A stretch of 64,000 bases of DNA, taken from Leguminivora glycinivorella. Its lineage: Eukaryota > Arthropoda > Insecta > Lepidoptera > Tortricidae. The stretch spans positions 17,626,456 through 17,690,455 of the forward strand of contig NC_062973.1 in the NCBI RefSeq assembly GCF_023078275.1, written 5' to 3'. The notes beneath the pieces were generated by a model, which worked only from the letters and a program-made list of their open reading frames with translations, searched no databases and had not been told where the DNA came from. Shown here piece after piece: positions 22,159 through 33,100 of this stretch. A program made the translations under genes and the position numbers. Within the stretch, counting starts at the first letter, position 1. Every line of letters starts with the position of its first letter.

Positions 22159-22599
22159 ATAGTATGGATTATAAACTCTATTAATACCCAACTCTTCTTT
22201 AAAGTATCGAGTTCTAATTTTATCCCGCTGCGTACAAATAAGTTTATCCTTTATTCGAAAACTTTTCAGGTTTACAAATTAATGGTGTTTCATGAAACGC
22301 CTCCGGATGAATGAGCCGGGTCGACGCGATCGGAAGTTACTTCCTAGCAAATGGATAAAAAGTTTATCCCAAAACTTGGTAGGCCGGTAAAATGCCCAAA
22401 CCAAACACTGAGGCTGTCATTGGTAATGAGATAATCACATTAGTTACAAATTCCCCTTTCGCACGTGTATCGTACGAAGTTTTTCAACAGATATGGCCCT
22501 TAGTTTAGACTTGACAAGAAATGTATAGGGTACTACTTTGCGAACTAGTGCGGAGAAAAAACACCGTATATACTGAACAATATATTTTTCTAATCAGTT

Positions 22600-22800
22600 A
22601 ACTTTGTACAATGTAAAAAATAATGAATGTAAGTGGGAGAAAAATTAAGTGCTATAAGGAACAAAGGAGATGGCGGGACGACCTGGACGCATTCTACCCA
22701 AAATGGTGGGAGAATGCCGACAACAGGGTCGAGTGGAGAAAGCGAGGGGAGGCCTTTGCCCAGCAGTGGGACACAAAAGAGGCTAAAAAAAAGGAACAAT
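22600..22800 (+). pseudogene. LINE reverse transcriptase C-terminus, 5'-truncated
   Basis: The + frame encodes RRWRDDLDAFYPKWWENADN and EWRKRGEAFAQQWDTKEAKK, the C-terminal signature (RWRDDL...GEAFAQQWD) of many lepidopteran non-LTR retrotransposon polyproteins. It is followed by an A-rich stretch. Only the last tens of codons remain. Confidence 0.7.
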
Positions 22801-22909
22801 TAACTGTGTTTACAATCGTAATTTACACTCTATATAGGGTGCCGCTCTGTCGAGGGCTCCACAAGCCTTCGGAAATGTCATATACTTGAAATTTTTGACC
22901 CTTGCCTTC

Positions 22910-22990
22910 GTGACCCGGTGGCCGTGCGGTTTAGGCATCCGTCCGGTAAATGGAGGACGCTGGTTCGATTCCAGTTCGGGACACTTGGTC
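22910..22990 (+). repeat. tRNA-like sequence (SINE head, family 3)
   Basis: GTGACCCGGTGGCCGTGCGG ... TGGTTCGATTCCAG resembles A and B boxes, but the acceptor ends do not pair, so not a working tRNA. Confidence 0.5.
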
Positions 22991-23063
22991 ACTTTTTCTT
23001 TGTTTTGTATATGACATTTATTTCATATTAATCATAATTTATTTCTAAGCATATATTTCTAAT

Positions 23064-23390
23064 CTCTCTCTTGAGAATCTGTGGAGTATGTGCCGACAAC
23101 CTCCGATCGCCCAGGAAGTGGCTCAGCGGAAATGGAGATGGATCGGTCATACCCTTCGAAGAGGAGCTACCAACAGCGCCAGTATCGCGTTTGAGTGGCG
23201 GCCTCAAGGAGGAAAGAGGGCCCGCAAACGCCCCGTACACACCTGGAGGCGGAGCGTTGAGAACGAGCTGAGGGAATATGTACTGAGCTGGAACGAGGTC
23301 AAGGCGGTGGCTCAAGATAGAAAGGCGTGGAAGGATCTTGTGGAGGCCCTATGCACCTATGGGGTGCCTTAGGACATACAACAACAACAA
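23064..23390 (+). mobile_element. 5'-truncated LINE with 14-bp TSD and ACA-repeat tail
   Basis: CATATATTTCTAAT occurs at 23050-23063 and 23391-23404. The insert encodes a LINE C-terminus (KWRWIGHTLRRG, RKRPVHTWRRSVENEL, DRKAWKDLVEAL; 23088-23372) and ends ACAACAACAACA. Confidence 0.82.
23088..23372 (+). pseudogene. LINE polyprotein C-terminal fragment
   Basis: 94 open codons ending in TAG soon before the tail. The W-x-W-x-G-H-x-L-R and TWRR...E motifs are those of the region after the RT domain in insect LINEs (craniofacial-development-protein-2-like annotations). RT and endonuclease are absent, so it is a dead-on-arrival copy. Confidence 0.75.
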
Positions 23391-23874
23391 CATATATTTC
23401 TAATACTCGTTACGTTAATGGATTCATAGGCAACGTATCTAATTTTTGCCTTAGATGAGTATACGCATTCAGAATTTTTGGAAGTGTCACCGAACTCATT
23501 CTAAGGTGAAAAATAGTATAGTTAAACAGATTTCAGTCCCAATCAAGTACCAGGCTCACAGCTGTGCACTGCAGTGTGCATTTGAAAGCAGATAACTTTG
23601 CCCGCTACTCGCAAGAGCTAACTTTTAGAAGCTCGTATCCCAACTGTATTTTCTGATACAAAGTGCAACAATGCTGTTATGATTAAGGTATAATTTCAAA
23701 TGAAAGATGAAGAGTAGATAGGATTAGTGAAGATGATATTGTGAACAAAGCTGTCGTGACATCCTTTGCTTTGCAACGATATTGCGAACTGTTCAGGCGT
23801 GTGTTTGTACTTGAATTGAAACTAACATTACTGTCATTTACTTTGTTTTTTAATTACATAATAATGCATATATT

Positions 23875-24145
23875 TGACGACCGGTCTGGCGCAGTCGGTA
23901 GTGACCCTGCCTGCTACGCAGCGGTCCCGGGTTCGAATCCCGGTAAGGGCATTTATTTGTGTGATGAGATAATTGTTCCTGAGTCATGGTTGTTTTCTAT
24001 GTATATAAGTATTTATATATTATATATATCGTTGTCTGAGTACCCACAACACAAGCCTTCTTGAGCTTACCGTGGGCTTCAGTCAATCTGTGTAAGAATA
24101 TCCTATAATATTTAATATTTATTTATGTATTTTATTTATTTATAT
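23875..24145 (+). mobile_element. tRNA-derived SINE, family 1 (tail type A)
   Basis: TGACGACCGGTCTGGCGCAG head, GGTTCGAATCC B box, tail ACAAGCCTTCTTGAGCTTAC, CAATCTGTGTAAGAATATCC and a TTTATTTA-rich end. Confidence 0.78.
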
Positions 24146-24386
24146 TGAGAATAAGAAGTTTTTTCACCCACGAATGTAATTTAGGAACTTCTACACAATA
24201 TTTATTATTTTACCGATGTCGATAAATTGTACTTTCTTAAGACAGTTTTGATTAGTTAACTATGACAATGTGGTATGCCTATGAATTAACGAATAATTAT
24301 AATATAACTTATATACTTATTATGAATACATATAAAACTGTCATAATTTTCATAGTTGATAGCTACTAAGTAAGTTACCCTAAATA

Positions 24387-24860
24387 GGCTACTAGACTCA
24401 TATCTAATTTTGCACAATAAATGATTGTCTTCTGTAATATTTGACATAAGAAACCAATATTTAATGATTTTGGGTATTAAATGTGTACGATGACTAAGTA
24501 TTTTTAATTCAAAAATGTATTTTTTTTTTTAATTTTGGCCATTGAAAACGCTGTCGGCCGTGTAGTGACGTCATAGAATTCATGTCAAATCAATCACTGA
24601 CATAATGACCTTTATGCCTCGTACTTAAAGTGTCAGAAAGCGTTGTTTTCACTGTGAATTACTTCATTCACAGAAAATCTACAGATGACATGGCTGATGT
24701 TGTTTCTGCCTGATTACGTAAAAGTATTCTTTAAAAATATTTTTGCGGTTTATAGAGTCATAATAAAATATAGTGATATTTTTTTCGGTTAACTGGACAG
24801 TAAGTAATAATACAAGACAAACTTTAAAAAAGGGTCAAGTAGCCTATTTATATTTTTAAT
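24387..24860 (+). mobile_element. TA-flanked MITE, about 470 bp
   Basis: AATAGGCTACTAGACTC at the left and GGGTCAAGTAGCCTATT at the right are inverted repeats with TA on both sides. Contains a GACGTCA site; no coding capacity. Ends resemble, but differ from, the GGCTAGTTTCC family. Confidence 0.65.
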
Positions 24861-24865
24861 ATTCT

Positions 24866-25850
24866 AACCTCAAATCTCTCAAGGAAGGTGGTTTTCAAGT
24901 CGTATGTATGTTTTTTTTTGTTCCACGATATATTATCTCCGTCGTTACTGGACCGATTTTGAAATTTTTTTATTTATTGAATGTATATGCATACAGATTG
25001 GTCCCATTTTTCTCAGAACCCAGTTCTGATGACGGAATCCTGGAGATATCGAGGGAACTCCTCAAATCTGAAAGGCACACATATGGTGATTTTTGTGTTT
25101 TTTAAGGAACAGCATGCATTTACGTATGGAACAGTGACATTTGGTGCAGTGGAACTGCTGATGATGGTCAGAACGGAACTCCTCAAATCTGAACGGCACG
25201 CTTATAGTGACTTTGGTATTTTTATAAGAACAGCATGCACTTACGTCCAGAACAGTGACATTTGGTGCAGCGGAACCGCTGATGATGGTCAGAACGGAAC
25301 TCCTCAAATCTGAACGGCACGCTTATAGTGACTTTATTATTTTTATAAGAACAGCATGCACTTACGTCCAGAACAGTGACATTTGGTGCAGTGGAACTGC
25401 TGATGATGGTCAGAACCGAACTCCTCAAATCTGAACGGCACACTTATGGTTACTTTGGTATTTTTATAAGAACAGCATGCACTTACGTCCAGAACAATGA
25501 CATTTGGTGCAGTGGAACTGCTGATGAAGATCAGATCGGAACTCCTTAAATCTGAACGGCGCACTTATAGTGACTTTGGTATTTTTATAAGAATAGCATG
25601 CATTTAAGTTCAGAACAGAATATAGAGTTTTCAAGTCAAATTTTGTCAAACTTTGATTTCTTATAATCGGATTCATGGGGGATTGTTGAGGAAACTCCTC
25701 AAACCTTAACGGTATACGTATATTCATTTGTGTTGCCATCAAATAATTAAAGTATTAAAAGCAGTTTTAAAAAATACCTACACAATCCAACATTCGCAAG
25801 TAGCTTTCACCAGAACCCCAACGGCGGCGGTTTTTTTTCTTAAAAATTAT
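24866..25850 (+). mobile_element. satellite-carrying DNA element, copy 1
   Basis: Same order as 50993-52190: diverged AACC-start, ATCTCCGTCGTTACTGGACC, GGTCCCATTTTTCTCAGAAC, a 121-bp array (25107-25600), a TTTTCAAGTCAAATTTTGTC block, AAACTCCTCAAACCTTAACG, and a GGCGGCGGTTTTTTTT end. It abuts the MITE ending at 24860. Confidence 0.72.
25107..25600 (+). repeat. 121-bp tandem array, 4 units plus partial
   Basis: Units begin at GAACAGCATGCA: 25107, 25228, 25349, 25470, 25591. Each holds ACAGTGACATTTGGTGCAGT and GAACTCCTCAAATCTGAACG. Open frames through it on both strands are artefacts of the repeat. Confidence 0.92.
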
Positions 25851-26862
25851 ATTCGAAAAAGTAAATAGCTTACATGACTTTTTTAAAAAACAAGTATTCG
25901 GTTATCGATTTATTATTAACTGGAAATTCCTTAGTTAATTGACGTCATTGCCACCAAAACTTCTATATCAAAGTAAGTGACCGTTGAAATATGTGCAGCT
26001 CAAGTCAGGGGTTCTTAAAGTAAGGGCCGACAGAAAAACAAATAACTCTTAACCAGTTATTATTGATCTCTCTATTACACACTTAAAATCGTGAATCGAT
26101 CAAACACATGGAGAATCGATCAAACAGCTGTTATATTATGTTATGATCCCATGACATGCAAGTCAAAATAAAAATCGATCCAAAATTGACGAAGTACTGT
26201 CATATCAATATCAGATACTTACAAAACCAACAATTAAATTTATAACTACCTTATTATGCACCATCGTATTTGAAGACGGTTTTAATTAGCCATTAAAATT
26301 CACTACCACATAGTCTCTAAAGTTTCTGAAAAATAATGTTTAGCGGCCCGCTACTTGGTCGCCCAGGTACATTTCCACAGTGATACCAGTGCAATAAACA
26401 AACTATCCGACAAAAACGGTTTTTTAGATTCAATAAATATACCAAAACGTTTTGTGTTAAAATTTATTTTTGTTTGAACAGAGTCATTATTTGTGTAATG
26501 GAATATGTAAAGATTTTTAAAAAACTTGTAAAATATCGGCAATTTTAATACCTCGAATGGTGCAAATTTTTTATAGCACCGGCCACACCTTTGTTTACAA
26601 TAATTCCGGCTAATTCAAAATAGGAATATAGTAAACTCCGAAATTGGGCTACTCATTTCACTCGGCTGTTTGTCGAACCTCGAACGGAAACATGATCAAA
26701 GAGATGTAGCGAAGACCTCTGTCACTGTCACCTTGCTTCGAAATTAATTATTTTCCTCTTATCTCCGTAACTCAAAGTGAAAAAACAGTGCAAGCACATC
26801 ATAGAAATTCAAATAAATGCTCTTGGCGTCTTTTGTTTCCTTAGGTATGTGGGTATAATGTA
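25851..26862. other. no gene recognised
   Basis: AT-rich DNA; nothing beyond chance open frames. Confidence 0.4.
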
Positions 26863-27681
26863 AAATACCCCATAATGGACGGTGATGCCATTATGGACAA
26901 AATAAACACAAATCCTTAAAAATAAGCATCTAAAATTAGTTTCTAAAAACTGACGGCATTGTACCATAAACAAGAGTCATAGAGCTGCTTAATTTTGAAG
27001 TTTTATTTAATTCGGTTATTTCTGAAGGATTTGGCGGCAAGATAAAAGTCATCAGTTTACTGAAAAAAATATCACGACGAATTCTTAGTAATGTTGCTAA
27101 GAGAGTTGAGTTCATGTATAAAATAATAAAAAAATAATACTCGGTGTAAACTTGAATGAGTTTTACTTACTGCATTAACCATGAGATAAGGTATAAAACA
27201 TACTAGTGTGTTACTCCAAAGATATAAAGAAATAGTGTTTTTTTGCGAATGTCCATAACTGGAACCGGAAAACTGCCTACCTCCTACGATGGACAAGGAA
27301 CAATTTACGAAACCAAAATTTACAAGAAACAATCCTATGTTAAAATAATCCAAACTAATTTTATTGGGGTATATAAAATTGACTAAATGAGTATCAGTTG
27401 GCTTTAAAAGTAAAATTTTAAACTTATTTCACTGTCCATAATGGGGGATCCATTACTGGAGAACTGCCGTCCATGATTGAAGAAAAAACACCTTATTTTA
27501 ATTTGTTAATTATGAAGAAACCAATAGGAATATCTATTCTGCAATATGCTTAAAATGTAAAAGAAGGATAAGACATTCAAGTTTTAACACGCTTAGCGGT
27601 AAAATTTATACATGTATCAGTGAAATATCAAAAATAGGCAAAATTTTATCTTAAACTGTCCATAATTGGGTCCGTTACCTT
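26863..27681 (-). mobile_element. TAATGGAC-type repeat, uninterrupted copy
   Basis: About 820 bp, reverse complement of 50270-50992 plus 52191-52272. TCCATAATGG/CCATTATGGAC words occur at both ends and inside. It lacks the satellite element, so it preserves the empty site between 26944 and 26945. Confidence 0.8.
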
Positions 27682-28580
27682 ATTTGTCCTCATTTATTAA
27701 TTTTTGCAGCTTTCAATTCAGGATTGCTATTTTCCCATTTCATGGGTATTTCAAAGAAGATTTAAAAAATAACTGTTTTCAGGAATTAATTATATTCCCA
27801 ACTGGAAATTATCTAAACCTTTATTTCGTTTTAAATTTCAGTAATCCGAGCTTGATCCATGTCAGGAGTCGTGAAATATTTCAGAGCCGAAAAAGCTTTG
27901 ATTTCCCTAGGATTGCTAAGCCACCACCAACCAAAAGGATCCCACTATCATTTTTAATGGCATTTCTATGAATTTCTTGGCTGAAACATAATCGGATTAC
28001 ATTTATTTAGAACCAAAGAAATGTACGAAAAGTTTCCAGTTTTTTCCACTGGAAATTCATTCATGGAAAATATATTCTGACATCTATGCATGTTATTACT
28101 TGAATAATATTATATTTTCTACATTTCTGAGTTTCTCTTGTGTTAGAAATAATTAGAATGTTCCTATACAATCCAATCTGCGGCTTTGACTTACAAATTA
28201 AAGAAGGAAGAGAAAATATTTTAATTTTTATTTTTCTACTTGTCGACTGTAATCTGTCAATTAGGCCACCACAGACTAAACTATAAGTGCTAACTTTTCA
28301 GTGTTGGATACTCTATGGCAGTTCCGACTCAATTATAATAAGCTCATTAGAACTTCATACAATTTCTATACTAATTTGCGATACCTGGCAAATTTTCCTG
28401 CATCTGAAATTCATTTTTTTTTATCTGTCGCGTTATCGGCCAATCAGAGACGGTTATTACAAACAATTGGTTGCTAGGTAATTCGATGTTGATACAACGG
28501 TGAACGACACTATTAACATTAATTTTAATTTGCATGAATGATGATATTTCCGTCCACTGATGATGAAGATGATGACTCGT
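27682..28580. other. no gene recognised
   Basis: AT-rich; a 101-codon open frame at 27666-27971 has no family resemblance and borders the repeat end, so I do not call it. Confidence 0.35.
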
Positions 28581-28586
28581 AGAAAA

Positions 28587-28722
28587 AGTATTGTATACAA
28601 TAGTGATATAATTAAGCTTTTCACTCTCGTACCGTACTATTAGGCCACTCAGCAAGCTTCGTGGCTTAAACATGGTACTCGACTGAAAAGCTTTGTATTA
28701 TATCACGATTGTATAAAATACT
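28587..28722 (+). mobile_element. 136-bp foldback element
   Basis: AGTATTGTATACAATAGTGA...AAGCTTTTCACTCTCGTACC pairs with GGTACTCGACTGAAAAGCTT...TATCACGATTGTATAAAATACT. Confidence 0.65.
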
Positions 28723-29482
28723 ATTATTCAACAATTTGGCTTTATGATAAAAGTGTATAAGAGGAGTTTAAAGACAATAAATGATCAATATTTTTTTCAT
28801 CACATTTGCTGTTTAAAGGTCTCATTGCGTCTACGACACGTGTACTGGAGAATAATGTAGGTACTATTTTATTCCCAAGGGAGTAATGGATTTAGTTTTA
28901 ATAATCAATATGATCCGTACAAATACTTCAGGCAAATGTTTCAATCAGCCAAGGATTTTTTTTGCACAACCAAAATTTAACTATTAAGCTATAAAAAAAT
29001 ATTATACGATCTATAAAATGCATTTTATTTATGTTTTACAATTATTTCGGTGTGTTTTGCATTTATTTCGTAAATTTAACTCAAATAAATCGTTATAATT
29101 TACAATCCGGCAATATGTTCTCGATACGCGCTTGACCGCGTGCCAGAGCGAGGCGCCCACCGTTGCCTAGCAACGGAGAGTACAACAGAGGCTTCAATGA
29201 CCAAAATGAATGAATGAATGAAAAATAAGTAAAAAAAAATTGTTAAATTATATGCTTCTTTGAACATTGCATTTAATTTATATGCAGTATGTTCGTGTTT
29301 GTTTTCGTTCAAAAAGTGTTTGTTATCAAAAACAATTGATTTAATTTGAATAATCTGATATAGATCAAGAATTCAAGATACACTACTGGTCGCAACGCCG
29401 CCGTAGCGTTGAAGGTTTTGCCTTATGACTTTTCCTCTGTATTTTTCTCTCAAATGTGATGAAAAACATTGTATGTAACTCC

Positions 29483-29578
29483 GGAGGTAAGGACATTAAT
29501 AACTTGTGTCTATAATCAACTCCAGCCTGCGGCTGTCGTGGATTATTAACACACGTTATTAATGTCCTCCTTACCTCC
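29483..29578 (+). mobile_element. 96-bp foldback element
   Basis: GGAGGTAAGGACATTAATAA at the left is the inverse of TTATTAATGTCCTCCTTACC at the right (one indel). Confidence 0.7.
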
Positions 29579-29590
29579 CTTGTTGCACAA

Positions 29591-29853
29591 TAAATAAATA
29601 TAAATAAATATTAAGTATAGGACCCTCTTACACAGATTGACTGAGTCCCACGGTAAGCTCAAGAAGGCTTGTGTTGTGGGTACTCAGACAACGATATATA
29701 TAATATGTAAATACTTATATACATAGAAAACATCCATGACTCAGGAAGAAATATCTGTGCTCATCACACAAATAAATGCCTTTACCGGGATTCGAACCCG
29801 GGACCGCGGCTTAGCAGGCAGGGTCACTACCCGCTAGGCCAGACCGGTCGTCA
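29591..29853 (-). mobile_element. tRNA-derived SINE, family 1 (tail type A)
   Basis: Head ends at TGA complement 29853; tail ACAAGCCTTCTTGAGCTTAC and AAATAAAT-rich end at the low coordinate. It sits only about 190 bp upstream of the Cad96Ca leader exon. Confidence 0.78.
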
Positions 29854-30038
29854 ACGGTACAATGTACTATTGTATTTTGTATATGTATCTTATACTTCAT
29901 AGAGATAAAAAAAAAATTGAAACTAAAGTGCTCCTGGAATTACTCTTTTTCGATGACTAGGAAGGTGTATACGTATAGTTTAGTTTTAGATATTATGTTA
30001 CATTAAAACATTTTAAACGCATTATATTATTGTTTCAG

Positions 30039-30194
30039 GTGACAGTGTAATACATGTGCTAAGTGAGTGATGAGGTGCAGTGTAGTGTCACCACAAATGC
30101 GGCGGCGACGGTTTCCCCCCACCGCCGTGCAGTGACCACGCAGCCATGCTGACACAGACGTTGTGGATATTCCTGACAGGATGCTTGGCGTTCG
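30039..30194 (+). CDS. Cad96Ca: Cad96Ca exon with 5' UTR end and signal-peptide start (coding from 30146)
   Basis: A pyrimidine-rich tract ending TTGTTTCAG precedes 30039, and GTAAGT follows 30194, so this is probably an internal exon of 156 nt carrying 107 nt of leader. The ATG at 30146 (context GCAGCC-ATG, G at -3) opens 16 codons plus one base: MLTQTLWIFLTGCLAF. This is a typical signal peptide with a hydrophobic core and small residues before the likely cleavage. The leftover G joins CA of the 44626 exon to give Ala17, which completes an AFA-S type cleavage site; this in-phase join is the main support for linking exons 14.4 kb apart. Two short upstream ORFs sit in the leader. An extra coding exon in the large intron cannot be excluded, but I saw none. 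Confidence 0.68.
30054..30135 (+). promoter_or_regulatory. two upstream ORFs in the Cad96Ca leader
   Basis: A minimal uORF ATG-TGC-TAA lies at 30054-30062. A second ATG at 30070 opens 21 codons, Arg-rich in the middle (four consecutive Arg), closing with TGA at 30133-30135, only 10 nt before the main ATG at 30146. Neither is in frame with the receptor. If this exon is in the mature leader, ribosomes would meet two AUGs first, which usually lowers translation of the main frame. Effect is inferred. Confidence 0.5.
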
Positions 30195-33100
30195 GTAAGT
30201 GTGAAAATAAAAGTAGAAATTGAAAAGTGGCAACAAAACTGGATGATACTATTATTTTTAATATTATTTTTGCCACTTATTCGTTTTTACTCTTTTTTGG
30301 CAGACTATTGAATCGTCACAGATAAGGCGATACCCCTGTCAATATATGTCTGTATATGTAGAGACCACGCTATAAGGCTGACAAATACGTCGTGTAAGAT
30401 CCAAGAAACATGCACGCGGACTCACAAATTTTTATCATCAACTTTTACTTAGCAGCAGCTCCGAAATCATACAAAAATACAAATTTAGGGTACCTATTGG
30501 TACTTCTTTTAACAGAATCTGTGGTCATTCGACGTTATGAGTACATTTAAAATTGGAAATTACGGATTGTCATAGCTCAAATTGTTACGAAACATTATTC
30601 TGCTGTTTCATTTCACTAGGATATTGTTTTTAAGCTCTTATGCTCGTATTGATATTTATATTATTTATCATAAACCATGATCGCAAGAGGTTAAAAAGTT
30701 AAATATAGGTAGCATAGCAGAGGTTCAAGTCACGACGGTTACAACATTTATCGTAGAAATAAATCGAAATAGAAAACTAAACAAATTCACATCTCTAAAT
30801 CGACGCTTCTCCGAGACAACGTCTCAGAAAATGTGAAAATGTGATTAGGGGCCGTCCATAAATTACGTCATTCTAAATTAGGGGGGGGGTTTGGTCTGCG
30901 GATGACGGTAAATGATAGATGGGGGGGGGGGGGGGTGTTTCGAAATTGACGTCATTCTTATTTATTTATTTATAGTTTATTTTTCACGTACAAAAAGATT
31001 ATTTCTAAAAAGAAATTTCTTCCGGCACACCTAGTAAGTGAGACTGCAAATGTGAGAGGCGGCTAAGGCGCATACAATACTAAAATAACTCATAATAAAC
31101 ATACATAAGTAATGCAACATAGATGTACACAAATACAGTAATAACTACAGATAAAATACTCTAACAATAATATTACATATAATACTAGCTGCCCGCCCCG
31201 GCTTCGCCCGTGGTACTTAAATGTATTATACATATAAACCTTCTTTAAGAATCAGTCTATCTATTTAAAAAAACCGCATCAGAATCCGTTGCGTAGTTTT
31301 AAAGATCTAAGCATACATAGGGACAGACAGCGAAAGCGACTTTGTTTTATACTATGTATTTATATTATATTATAAGTAGTTATATTATATCAATGATTAT
31401 TGCCAAAGTAAAAATAATAAAAGATGATTCTATAACCAAGTGTTTTAATCATATAATACCCTATTTTTCTCAAATCTGCAATGTTTTATTTTGTCAAACT
31501 GGTAATGACGTCAATTTTGGGAGAAGGGGGGGGGTCATTAAGATATGACGATAGGATGATTATAGGGGGGGGGTCTAAAATCTGAAAAAATCGATGACGT
31601 AATTTATGGACAGCCCCTTAGTCACATATGTCACAAGACAAGTCGTATGTTTGTTTTAATATGTCAACTAATAACAAAGCCAATCCAACTTAATAACAGC
31701 GCGTACAACTTGGGTTCAAGCTTAATATTACCTAGATGACTTGGGCGAAGTTGAGATGCTGCTCATTAATGTAATAAATGTTTGTGAAATATACTAATAT
31801 GCCGAGCTAGAAATTATGCAATTTATGACGGTCACCGGTGTCACGATAATTCTGAATAGACGCAATACTAAACACACATTTTGGTTGTAAAATGGATCAT
31901 GTGGTGTGAATGCTTCATTTGAAGATATCTTCGAAACGAAAATACTGACTATTGTAGCCACCGCGCCGCGCTTAAATGAAAAGTTATTTATTATTTATTT
32001 ATTTATTTTATTTCAAAAAACTTATGACTATATTACATTTTTTCTTTTCGCCAAACTGGAACCAGTTTGTTGGCGAATAGTGCGCTCTCAAACATATTTT
32101 ACCTTAATTAAGTTGTTTACCACAAACCACAATGCAACTTACAACTAACATGCGTTTGCGTACCTACTTCGTCTCACGACAGCAGCGTCTTCAACGACTT
32201 TACTTTGAACGTAGCCAGCTTGCAAGTGTCAAAAGTTTCAAAATGTTGTGTTTATCAGATATATTTATATCCGATTAGATTTCCTTATTTCATTATAAAA
32301 AGTAGGTATACTATAAACTTGCTACTTGTCCAAATTATTTCCATCTCATCTCAATTAATTTAAATTATAAAATCATGTTTGGTGGTCCTTGGTGTCCAAG
32401 GAATTAAAGTTTGCTCCCAACTTTAATATGTCTACCGTACACTAACTTACGAGTAAGTATTTCTCTCTGAACTGAATTTGACCTATAAGACTAATTTCGA
32501 ACTACTTTAATAGTTCTCATGCTGAACTAATTATCGTTAAACGAGAAACTGCTTAAATGTAAATACCTTCTTGAGTTTAAGGGTAATTGGTGCGACTCAA
32601 TTTTAATTTGCTAACAGTAGGTATACAGCTGTTAACAGAATCAAAAATTAAAGTAAGATTTTAGATTATGATGAAAATATAATATGAAATAAAAAGTAGC
32701 TAAGTAGAAAATTAATAAAATAAAAAAATAAATATTGGGGACACCTTACACAGATCAACTTAGCCCCAAACTAAGCAAAGCTTGTACTATGGGTGCTAAG
32801 CGACGATATACATACTTAAATAGATAAATACATATTTATATACATAGAAAACATCCATGACTCAGGAACAAATATCTGTGCTCATCACACAAATAAATGC
32901 CCTTACCAGGATTCGAACCCAGGACCGCGGCTCAGCAGGCAGGGTCACTACCGACTAAGCCAGACCGGTCGTCAAAAACTTATGATTGATCATTAGCCAT
33001 CACCAATTGCGATCATTCTAAGTTCAAATATTTGATTGGCCAGGTAAAATTTTGCGTCCTCGCCTCGCTCGTAACTCTCAAAATGACTACTGACTAGTGT

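Larger units (their letters stand above)
30847..31619 (+). mobile_element. TIR element (GGGGCCGTCCATAAATTACG) with nested insertions
   Basis: AGGGGCCGTCCATAAATTAC and its inverse at 31600-31619 (GTAATTTATGGACAGCCCCT) define the ends, followed inward by G-runs on both sides. TGACGTCATT on the left and ATGACGTCAATTTT on the right border foreign DNA (30960-31500), comprising a LINE-like 3' end and a Helitron-like fragment. Confidence 0.65.

Noticed and set aside
25062..25742. Family of small secreted or cysteine-rich proteins encoded on the minus strand (repeated CSYKNTKVTISVPFRFEEF)
   Set aside because: The frames follow the 121-bp period, overlap one another in different frames and occur in both arrays of a mobile element; they are repeat artefacts.
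27072..27353. 93-100 codon ORF found at both 27072-27353 and 50563-50865 as a conserved protein
   Set aside because: Both lie in two copies of the same non-coding repeat and carry no domain; similarity is explained by the repeat.
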